From JANQTF01 sp036835375 (GTDB lineage: Bacteria > Bacteroidota > Bacteroidia > J057), in NCBI GenBank assembly GCA_036835375.1, contig DAITMB010000008.1, forward strand, positions 1 through 64,000: 64,000 nt of DNA. Reading direction: 5' to 3'. Below are positions 34,112 to 41,859 of the stretch, piece after piece (position 1 is the stretch's first letter; each line of letters begins with the position of its first letter). The translations under genes and the position numbers were made by a program. Under the pieces are notes generated by a model. The model saw nothing but the letters and a program-made list of their open reading frames with translations, was not told the origin of the DNA and ran no database searches.

Positions 34112-36655
34112 TTAGTCACGAATGATGGGCTGGACAGATTGTAGATCTACCTCAACTCCTCCTTCACAGACGATCTCTGCTTTCACTTCCTGATAAACCG
34201 TCTGATTGTATCGACCAGAGATCGCGTCAAATTTCAAGTTAGGAATTAACTTTCCTACCTGCGAGGTAACCAATGGCGAGTTAGACGACAATACCTGATA
34301 ATTGACCACTGTACCATCGGGCTTCAGGGTCACGGAGAAAAGCACATGGGCCAATCCGCAAACGCCGCCCTTTCTCATATCCTCCTTGAACAGTTCCTTC
34401 AAGGCTCCTTCGCCGTCAACATATACACGCTCAGAAAACTGTGGACCTGCGGTGTTGACGTGTGAGTCGGAGTGAGAGGGGTCTGGAGAATATCCTTTGC
34501 CAGGCTGATAATTCACAATGCTACGATCTTGCGCAGGCGTTGTTGTTGTAGGTGTCGAGGTTCCGGACTGAGATGGAGTGCTACCTGTGGGCGTCTGAGC
34601 AGTGGGCGAAGGGGTAGGTGCCGCAGGGCGCGGTGTTACATAATAATCTTCTCTGGTCAGCCCAGGGGCTACGATGTCGATTTTTTCCCACTCCTTGTTC
34701 CGGTCTGCTCTGTTACCAATGGGAGCGCCAGAGGAGGTATTGTTGTTCTGCCCCGTGCGGTTGGGAGGTGTGGAAGGAGGTGTTTGGGGGGTAGTGGTAC
34801 GGTTTCCTGAATTTACCGTAGGCAGTGGGCTTTGTCCCAGTTGCTGACGGAGGAAATTCACTTCCTGCTGTAACGCAACTACCTGGTTGAGAAGCATGAC
34901 ATACTTTTCGCTATCGGCCGCGGTGGCGAAGTCTGTTGCTAGCTGATTGGCATTGATGGGAGCGGAAGCGGAAGCGAATAAGCTACTATTCATTTTCTCC
35001 AGTCGAAGGCGCTCCAGCTCTGCTTCGCTTTCTTTTTCTCGCAACACCCGGGTGAGCATGATTTCCTGCTCCCTCTGCTGGCGCTCAAGGGCAATCCTAT
35101 CGATCTCAAGACGCTGACGATCAAGGTCTGTCATGCGCGTTTGCATTTCGGACTGTAATCTGGCAAGCTCATCTTGCAGGCGCTGCACTTCTGATTCTTG
35201 CTTAGTGCGCTCATCTTCAATTCTACGGCCATTTTCAGCGATCTGGTCTAGTTCGCGCTGCTCGCGAATCTGTGCCGCTTGCTCTTGGCGACGAGCCTTT
35301 TCTTCAGCAATTTGAATGATTTCGCGATTCGCTTTCTCTGCATCTTGCATTCTGCGACGAATATCGTTCTCTACATCACGGTTGGTCTGCTCCAACTCCC
35401 GGATGCGTTGCTCCATGCCTGCGATCTCATTGCGGATTCTATCCTCTTCGCTGGCGCCAGGATCTGGCTTTGCTCCTGGAACCACTTGGCCACTGGGGCG
35501 ATCACCTGTAACAGGCTCGTCTGCTCCTTCATAGGGAAGGTCGTCCAAAAAGAGTCCGCCACGACCGCTGGTACTTGGTGCTCTGGAATTACTGGAAGCA
35601 AAAGGATCGTTGGACTGTGCCGCTGTATTTCTACGCTTGTCTTCATCTAGCTTCTGCTGACGAACTTGCTCTTCTGAGGCACGCATTCTAGCCATTTCTT
35701 CCTTAAGCTGGCGAATTTCATCTTCTCGCCGCTGTCTTTCCGCTTCCTGCTGGGCTTGAGCTTGTTTTTGTTCTTCTGTCAGTTCCACTTCCGCAGCGAT
35801 AGGTTTGGGAGGATCTGTAGGTCCAGCAGAAGCGATAGGCTCATTTCTCCGGGGAAGTGTGCCTGGAGGAGTAGAGGGCGCTTCGTTGAGGCGCTGAGGC
35901 GTCTCGATCACGACAGGCTCATCTTCCTTGACAGGAGGTTTGGGCTGAGGAGCTGTTACTACTGGTGCAGAAGTCGCAGCAGGGGTATCAATGGTGACTT
36001 GCGGCTGGACAGGCGTAGTAGGAACAGCGACAGGGGCACTTTCCGGAGCCACCTCGGGCTGAGTCGCTACAGGCTCTGATGCAGTGGGCTGCGACGGAGC
36101 GGGCTGTGTGGGCTGAGCGGGTGTGGTAGCTGGTGGTGGCGTAGCAGCAGGCTGGGTGGGCTGAGCGGCAGGCGGTGTGGGACGAGTGGGAGCTGGCGTA
36201 GCAGCGATTCCGTCACCAGCGAGGAGTTCATTATTGAAAATGGGTACTGCTGCGTATTGATTGGGCCGATTGCCATCACAAGATATGTCTGGCTTGATCT
36301 CGAAGTACACAGAGCGAGGACCACCTTTGAAATCATCGGTGTTCCACTTGATGTTTTTCACAATGTCCACCGCAGATTGCATGAAACAATCGTTGCGACC
36401 TGTGAGGGTTTTGGCGGATAGCACATACCCGGAAGGATCGATTTTCACTTCCAAGTAAATTCTATCTGTGCCGCAGCAGGTCGTTTTGGCCTTCATTTCG
36501 GCATAGATGTACCCTTTGACTGTATTTCGGTTATTGCTGAAAATGAAGGTTTTGGTGTCAGCCAGAAGGGAGGCGACATCTACATTTTCGTCTTGCGCAA
36601 GGATGGGCGCAACACTGCTTAGCAATAGCCCGAATAGCAACAAACGTAGCTTCAT
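34112..36655 (-). CDS. secreted coiled-coil protein with TonB-C-like domains at both ends
   Basis: An 847-residue protein with a type I signal peptide (MKLRLLLFGLLLSSVAPILA). Residues 47-128 and 764-834 look like two copies of a TonB-C-like alpha/beta domain: the first has IYLEVKIDPSGYVLSAKTLT and ends VYFEIKPDISC; the second has HVLFSVTLKPDGTVVNYQVL and ends VYQEVKAEIVC. Each ends in a Cys and carries another near its start (Cys60/61 and Cys766), suggesting a disulfide in the periplasm. Between them lie a Pro/Thr/Ala-rich linker (150-290), a long Glu/Arg/Gln coiled coil (about 290-590, e.g. ELEQTNRDVENDIRRRMQDA) and a second Pro/Thr/Asn-rich linker. It lacks the TonB membrane anchor and ExbB-contact helix, so it is not a standard TonB. 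An extended periplasmic spacer or scaffold is inferred. Confidence 0.75.
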   Translation of the reverse strand: MKLRLLLFGLLLSSVAPILAQDENVDVASLLADTKTFIFSNNRNTVKGYIYAEMKAKTTCCGTDRIYLEVKIDPSGYVLSAKTLTGRNDCFMQSAVDIVKNIKWNTDDFKGGPRSVYFEIKPDISCDGNRPNQYAAVPIFNNELLAGDGIAATPAPTRPTPPAAQPTQPAATPPPATTPAQPTQPAPSQPTASEPVATQPEVAPESAPVAVPTTPVQPQVTIDTPAATSAPVVTAPQPKPPVKEDEPVVIETPQRLNEAPSTPPGTLPRRNEPIASAGPTDPPKPIAAEVELTEEQKQAQAQQEAERQRREDEIRQLKEEMARMRASEEQVRQQKLDEDKRRNTAAQSNDPFASSNSRAPSTSGRGGLFLDDLPYEGADEPVTGDRPSGQVVPGAKPDPGASEEDRIRNEIAGMEQRIRELEQTNRDVENDIRRRMQDAEKANREIIQIAEEKARRQEQAAQIREQRELDQIAENGRRIEDERTKQESEVQRLQDELARLQSEMQTRMTDLDRQRLEIDRIALERQQREQEIMLTRVLREKESEAELERLRLEKMNSSLFASASAPINANQLATDFATAADSEKYVMLLNQVVALQQEVNFLRQQLGQSPLPTVNSGNRTTTPQTPPSTPPNRTGQNNNTSSGAPIGNRADRNKEWEKIDIVAPGLTREDYYVTPRPAAPTPSPTAQTPTGSTPSQSGTSTPTTTTPAQDRSIVNYQPGKGYSPDPSHSDSHVNTAGPQFSERVYVDGEGALKELFKEDMRKGGVCGLAHVLFSVTLKPDGTVVNYQVLSSNSPLVTSQVGKLIPNLKFDAISGRYNQTVYQEVKAEIVCEGGVEVDLQSVQPIIRD

Positions 36656-36814
36656 GATTCGGTTCAGTTATTGTGATACTCAGAGCTTTGGAATGAGCAC
36701 TTTAGAATAGTGAGCAAAAGTTAGCGAAATTTCCACAAGCTCACGAAAAATTCGCGTGACAATTCAAGATATCGCTGTCACTACTCTCTCATGATCTCCA
36801 AAAGCGTAGACGGG

Positions 36815-37909
36815 TCAAGGAGAAGTACGAGCGGGAATGGGTAGTTTTTTTCGGAGTTGATGTTGTGTCCTGATCATTTCCACCTTGTTATTCACAGGAT
36901 GACTTGGAGAAAGGGATGGAATGCCTTCGGGGGAGTATTCAGCTTGAATAAAGTCCAGGGTATCCAAGAGTTCTTGCAGATGCTCAGAAGTGACCAACGT
37001 CATTCTCAGTGGCTTGAATCCTGGAATACCTCTAAAGTAGGCGGGATAGTGCCTGCGCATCTCCCGAATGCCTGCAAGCTCTCCTTTCCAGCGTGTGGAC
37101 ATGAGAAGATGGCGGCGACAGGTATCGACTTTTTCGGGTAGAGAAGGTTCTGGAAGCTTTTCTCCTGTCGCTAGATAGTGCCGGATTTGGGCAAATATCC
37201 AAGGATTGCCAATGGATGCCCTTCCGACCATGATGCCGCTGACAGCTGGATAATTGGCGCGCATTTCAGCTGCTTTCTCGGGCGTATCAACGTCTCCGTT
37301 GCCAAAAATCGGGATTTCGATGTCGGGATGAGCAGCTACCTGCTGGATCAAAGTCCAATCGGCTTCTCCCTTATACATTTGTTGGCGGGTGCGTCCGTGG
37401 ATAGAGAGCGCTTTGATCCCTGCATCTTGGAGCCGGAGTGCGACTTCTTGAATGCGGATGGTTTTGTCATCCCACCCAAGGCGAGTCTTCACAGTGACGG
37501 GCAGAGATGTCGCTTGGACAATCTCTCGGGTCATGGTCTCCATCTTATCAAGGTCCAACAGAATGCCGGCTCCAGCGCCTTTGCAAGCGACTTTGTTCAC
37601 GGGGCAGCCATAGTTGATATCCAAGATTTCGGGCTTCGCAGCCTCGACGATTCGGGCAGAGATTCGCATTGATTCGATTTCGTTGCCAAAAATCTGGATA
37701 CCCACCGGCCGCTCCTGATCGTAAATGTCGAGCTTTTCGAGACTTTTGTCTGCCATCCTCACCAAGGCCTCCGAGCTGATGAATTCGGTATAAACCACAT
37801 CTGCCCCCTGCTCTTTGCAAAGCACGCGAAAGGGGGGATCACTGACATCCTCCATTGGCGCCAGCAGTAGTGGATATTCTCCGACTTGGATGGGTCCGAT
37901 CTTTACCAT
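36815..37909 (-). CDS. dusB: tRNA-dihydrouridine synthase
   Basis: A 364-residue flavin enzyme that reduces uridine in the tRNA D-loop. The ATG at 37909 (MVKIGPIQVGEYPLLLAPME) starts the barrel; the longer frame adds 47 unrelated residues. Motifs: APMEDVSDPPFR, QIFGNEIESM, DINYGCPVNKVACKGAGAGI with the catalytic Cys, TVKTRLGW, SIHGRTRQQMYKGEADW, PIFGNGDV and GIMVGRASIGNPWIFAQI. It is transcribed alone, with 520 bp upstream lacking a gene. Confidence 0.95.
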   Translation of the reverse strand: MVKIGPIQVGEYPLLLAPMEDVSDPPFRVLCKEQGADVVYTEFISSEALVRMADKSLEKLDIYDQERPVGIQIFGNEIESMRISARIVEAAKPEILDINYGCPVNKVACKGAGAGILLDLDKMETMTREIVQATSLPVTVKTRLGWDDKTIRIQEVALRLQDAGIKALSIHGRTRQQMYKGEADWTLIQQVAAHPDIEIPIFGNGDVDTPEKAAEMRANYPAVSGIMVGRASIGNPWIFAQIRHYLATGEKLPEPSLPEKVDTCRRHLLMSTRWKGELAGIREMRRHYPAYFRGIPGFKPLRMTLVTSEHLQELLDTLDFIQAEYSPEGIPSLSPSHPVNNKVEMIRTQHQLRKKLPIPARTSP

Positions 37910-38429
37910 CTTGACTTTATCTCGAATTCTTACTTGATTTTGCTTGAATGATGTGGCATAACCATACCCCAAACTGCAAGCGCAACTTAAGATGGAACGG
38001 CGATACCGCAAATATACATCATTCTCAGGCTTTTCGGAAGCTGGATGCACGTGAGAATGGACATATGAAGGACTTGTTCATCCTGCTCCTCCCGATATCA
38101 GCTTCTTACCTACCTGATCTCCGCTATTTTTGTTCTATGCCGCTTGAGATCAAGCAAATATTCTCTCGCACCGCAAGCACTCATTATTTTAACCTGTTCT
38201 TTGCTATCCTACCTTCTCAGTCGAACCCCCGTGGACGAATGACACAGACAACAATAGGGGTTAACTGGGGAAATTGTTGAAACAAACTCGTGACGAGGAA
38301 GCAATCGCAACTATTGATGGCGAATGGAAGAGGTGATCAATCCCACTGGTTTGTTCGCCGAAATATTACCTTGGCCTGTTATGAGGGAAGCGAGAACCTT
38401 CTACCTTTGATTAAAGAGAAATCGGCTTC
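37910..38429. other. gene-free divergent region
   Basis: 520 bp between dusB and the divergent CPBP-cdsA operon. The only open frames are short and have no recognisable sequence. No RNA gene was recognised. Confidence 0.55.
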
Positions 38430-39368
38430 ATGAATACCATTTCCTCTATTTTATCAGAACGAATGAAGCATTATCCGTGGTACGGGATGCTGGTGGCTAT
38501 ATTGATTTTTTTCGCTGCACAGATGCTTCTGGCCGGGGTATTGGTTCCGCTCGTTGGGAGGTTGTTCGACTTGGACCAAGAAGCAACTGGGAGCATTCTC
38601 ATGGGCGATTTTTCGCAACATTCGTCAGCGGAGACCTACTTCCGTGTGGTCCAATTTCTGAATCAACTGATGGTGTGGGCTTTCCCTGCCTGGATTTTAG
38701 CTGGTTTGCTCGGAAAACGGCAACAAGTTCTTTCTTTTTCTGCACCCTCTCCTTCTTGGATTCCTGCCTTAGCGATCGGGACGATGCTGGCCTCGGTGCC
38801 GCTGGTGCAATGGCTTTATCTGCCGCTCGAATCCATTCAGTTTCCGAGCCGCTGGTCGGACCTGCAATCGATGCTCGAAAGACAGGAACTGATAAGCCAG
38901 CAAAGTCTATCCTACCTATTTCAAGACCGTGGGCCGCTGGTGCTGGCGCTGAATGTAATGGTATTTGCCGCTACGCCAGCATTGTGCGAAGAATTTTTTT
39001 TCAGGGGTTACTTGTTGTCTCAGGCAAGGACACAATGGGGCGTTCACCTGTCGGTGTGGGTCGTGGCCTTAGTCTTTAGCCTCGTCCATTTGCAGATACT
39101 AGGATTCTTTTCCCGGCTCGTGCTCGGCGGACTTTTGGGTTATTTTGTGGTCTATGGCGGCAGCATTTGGAGCAGTATCTCAGCACATTTTGTGTTCAAT
39201 GCCAGTGCCATCGTGGCTCAAGTATATCTTCAGGACCCCGGTACTCAAGTTGCCACTCAAGAAGTCAGACCTATATGGTATTGGGCCCTATTTTCTGCCT
39301 TGTTGACGGGCATGCTCTTGGAAGCTTTTCGGCGCACAGCGACACTCCCCCCCAGAACTTATGAATAA
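38430..39368 (+). CDS. CPBP family intramembrane metalloprotease
   Basis: A 312-residue membrane protein of the CAAX-prenyl-protease / bacteriocin-processing (CPBP, Abi) family. The catalytic motif EExxxR is EEFFFR at 187-192, with His220 in SLVHL and the HxxxN motif at 253-257 (HFVFN). About eight hydrophobic helices are seen. Such glutamate-type intramembrane proteases process or protect against peptides in some bacteria, but the substrate here is unknown. It overlaps cdsA by 8 bp, so the two are co-translated. Confidence 0.92.
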   Translation: MNTISSILSERMKHYPWYGMLVAILIFFAAQMLLAGVLVPLVGRLFDLDQEATGSILMGDFSQHSSAETYFRVVQFLNQLMVWAFPAWILAGLLGKRQQVLSFSAPSPSWIPALAIGTMLASVPLVQWLYLPLESIQFPSRWSDLQSMLERQELISQQSLSYLFQDRGPLVLALNVMVFAATPALCEEFFFRGYLLSQARTQWGVHLSVWVVALVFSLVHLQILGFFSRLVLGGLLGYFVVYGGSIWSSISAHFVFNASAIVAQVYLQDPGTQVATQEVRPIWYWALFSALLTGMLLEAFRRTATLPPRTYE

Positions 39369-40188
39369 CAACTTGATCCTCAGAATCTTGACTGGTCTGC
39401 TGGCTGGCACGATTACGGTCAGCGTCATCGTGCTTTCACCTTACGGACTGTGGTTGTTCTGCTGCCTGATCTCTCTGCTGGGACTCTGGGAGATCATGCG
39501 TGCCACTGGGGTAAAGGTCCTGTCGCTGAAGTGGCTGGCCATGGCGGGAGGTTTTGGACTTTGGGTCATTCAACTCACAGCGCTTTTGGGTTGGCTCCCC
39601 CCGGAGCAGCGTTTGAAATTAACTTATTTGTCCGCTTTTGTTTGGTTTCCTATTATGGCGCTGGTTGCGCTCTACGAAGGATCGCTGGAAGATCCGCTGC
39701 GGCAATTGAGCACAATTGCCTTGAGCCTCGTATACGTGTATCTACCGTTTCATCTGTACTATTCCATGTCGATACCCGAACTGCCAGAGGAGTATGATTG
39801 GCAACTTCCTCTCGGAATTTTGCTGCTCATCTGGACACTTGATTCTATGGCATACTTTTCGGGGCGATGGTTGGGCAAGCATCCCTTGTTTCCACGGGTC
39901 AGCCCGAAAAAAACGTGGGAAGGGGCCATCGGAGGCGTACTTTTCTGCCTCTTATTGGGAGTGGGTCTCAACTTTTGGATGGAAACGGTGGCGTGGGACT
40001 GGATCATTGCCGCAGTCATAGTTTGTGCCCTGGGGCAATGGGGGGACTTGGTAGAATCCATGATCAAAAGAAGCATTAACCTGAAGGACTCCGGAAACAT
40101 TTTGCCAGGCCATGGCGGAATTCTCGACAGATTTGACGCCTTTATTTTCGCAGTACCATTTCTGTTTCTATATTTCGGTCTTCTTTAA
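39361..40188 (+). CDS. cdsA: phosphatidate cytidylyltransferase
   Basis: A 275-residue membrane enzyme making CDP-diacylglycerol from phosphatidate and CTP, the branch point of phospholipid synthesis. The family signature is present at the C-terminus (PGHGGILDRFDAFIFAVPFL, about 249-268), with the earlier DSMAYFSGRWLGKHPLFPRV and SPKKTWEGAIGG. About eight membrane helices. Downstream of and overlapping the CPBP gene; I recall this pair in other Bacteroidota. Confidence 0.95.
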   Translation: MNNNLILRILTGLLAGTITVSVIVLSPYGLWLFCCLISLLGLWEIMRATGVKVLSLKWLAMAGGFGLWVIQLTALLGWLPPEQRLKLTYLSAFVWFPIMALVALYEGSLEDPLRQLSTIALSLVYVYLPFHLYYSMSIPELPEEYDWQLPLGILLLIWTLDSMAYFSGRWLGKHPLFPRVSPKKTWEGAIGGVLFCLLLGVGLNFWMETVAWDWIIAAVIVCALGQWGDLVESMIKRSINLKDSGNILPGHGGILDRFDAFIFAVPFLFLYFGLL

Positions 40189-40347
40189 ATTGAGAATTTG
40201 TTAACGCTCCTTCATTAGGGTAAAAGTTTGTATATGAACACGTTGAGCTTGGAAATACAGCGTCTATTCCCCAATTTTGTCCTCCCCTCCAGACCCCCTT
40301 TTCGCAAGATTATCAATTTTCCATTCGAATAAATTCAAAAACTCTAT

Positions 40348-41619
40348 ATGGCAGACGCAAAGGCTACAGCCCCTATCACCCACAAACCAAGCGCCAACGA
40401 TTCCTTGATGGCTCGCTTTCACGAGGCCTCGGACTTGATCAATCTCGATCAACGCTACCGCGATGTGATCAGCTCTCCTGAAAGAGTGGTCATTGTGCAC
40501 CTTCCAGTCAAGCTCGACGATGGCACCACGCGAGTGTTTGAGGGGTATCGGGTGATTCACTCTACCGTGATGGGTCCTTCCAAAGGCGGTATTCGCTTTG
40601 CCCCATTTGTAGATCTCGACGAAGTGAAGGCCCTGGCTGGATGGATGACTTTCAAGTGTGCGCTGGTGGGATTGCCTTATGGCGGTGCAAAAGGAGGGAT
40701 CACCCTCAATCCCAAAATTCGCTCTGTGGATGAACTCGAGCGCATTACCCGCGCATACACTCGCATGCTAAAGGATGTGTTTGGAGAAGACTCCGACATT
40801 CCTGCGCCGGATATGGGAACCAGCGGGCGAGAAATGGCTTGGATTTTCCACGAATACAGCCGCATTTATGGCTATACTCCGGGCGTGGTGACTGGCAAGC
40901 CTCTCCACCTTGGTGGGTCCAAAGGCCGTGTGCCTGCTACTGGATGGGGTGTCATGCTCACAACCATGCTGGCCCTCGACAAGCTGGGAATGAAGCCTGA
41001 ATCTTCGACTGTCGCCATCCAAGGTTTTGGTAATGTGGGAAGCTGGGCAGCCAAGCTGCTCGTGGACCAAGGACTCAAAATCGTCGCTGTGAGCGACCAC
41101 ACTGGCGGACTTTACCATCCAGAAGGCATAGCTGTGAGAGACGCTGTGCAATGGGTTAAAAAACACGGCACGCTCGAAGGTTTCGGAGAAGGGACGCGCG
41201 TCACAAATGAAGAATTGCTGGCTTTGGATGTGGACGTGCTTGTACCTGCTGCCATCGAAAACGTGATCACAGAGGACAATGCTGCCGATATTCGTGCCAA
41301 GCTCATCGTAGAAGGTGCCAACGGACCTGTGTCCTCCAATGCAGATGAAATCCTTGACGCCAACGGTATCACCATTGTACCGGATATCCTAGCTAATGCA
41401 GGAGGGGTGGTCGTGTCTTATTTCGAGTGGGTGCAGAATCGTCGTGGCCACTATTATTCCGAGGAAGAGATTCGCGACAAAACGGCACCTATCCTCACGG
41501 ATGCGTTTGACCGCGTGTGGGCTGCTCACATCAAGCATGGTTGTAACCTTCGCATTGCCGCCTACATCGAAGCCATCCAGCGTCTTGCCACTGGAATTGA
41601 CCTTGAAGGGAATTTCTAG
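40348..41619 (+). CDS. Glu/Leu/Phe/Val dehydrogenase (glutamate dehydrogenase type)
   Basis: A 423-residue NAD(P)-dependent enzyme catalysing reversible oxidative deamination, most likely of glutamate. Lys103 (TFKCALVG) and Lys115 in the catalytic loop PYGGAKGGI (110-118) are present, and the Rossmann motif GFGNVG lies near 230. C-terminal ILANAGGVVVSYFEWVQNRR is a strong family match. The 423-residue length fits the hexameric class that includes both glutamate and branched-chain dehydrogenases; the substrate pocket does not let me choose with certainty. Followed by a strong terminator. Confidence 0.93.
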   Translation: MADAKATAPITHKPSANDSLMARFHEASDLINLDQRYRDVISSPERVVIVHLPVKLDDGTTRVFEGYRVIHSTVMGPSKGGIRFAPFVDLDEVKALAGWMTFKCALVGLPYGGAKGGITLNPKIRSVDELERITRAYTRMLKDVFGEDSDIPAPDMGTSGREMAWIFHEYSRIYGYTPGVVTGKPLHLGGSKGRVPATGWGVMLTTMLALDKLGMKPESSTVAIQGFGNVGSWAAKLLVDQGLKIVAVSDHTGGLYHPEGIAVRDAVQWVKKHGTLEGFGEGTRVTNEELLALDVDVLVPAAIENVITEDNAADIRAKLIVEGANGPVSSNADEILDANGITIVPDILANAGGVVVSYFEWVQNRRGHYYSEEEIRDKTAPILTDAFDRVWAAHIKHGCNLRIAAYIEAIQRLATGIDLEGNF

Positions 41620-41671
41620 ACCAGAATTACCCTCGATAGGGAAAGTCTGCGCATATCGCTACTACTTTTAT

Positions 41672-41708
41672 CGCAAAAAGTCTTGTACTAAGGCTTTTTG
41701 CGATTTTT
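41672..41708 (+). terminator. rho-independent terminator of the dehydrogenase gene
   Basis: CGCAAAAAG (41672-41680) pairs with CTTTTTGCG (41694-41702), extended by two further pairs. It is followed by ATTTTTG. It lies 52 nt past the dehydrogenase stop. Confidence 0.85.
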
Positions 41709-41859
41709 GTTTGAATATCCCTTGGGTGAGTTCCATTCAGAACTCCGTCGATGCTGACGGATTCTGTATTGTGAATTGGTCGTTATGGTTGTTATTTCAA
41801 ATGAGCCTATCTTCCTAGTAAATCCCTCCCGCACATTATTTTCGATGTTTGCCAACGCT

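Noticed and set aside
35133..35650. Plus-strand frames opposite the coiled-coil region
   Set aside because: They mirror the repetitive Glu/Arg codons of the secreted protein and give Ser/Cys/Arg-rich low-complexity sequence.
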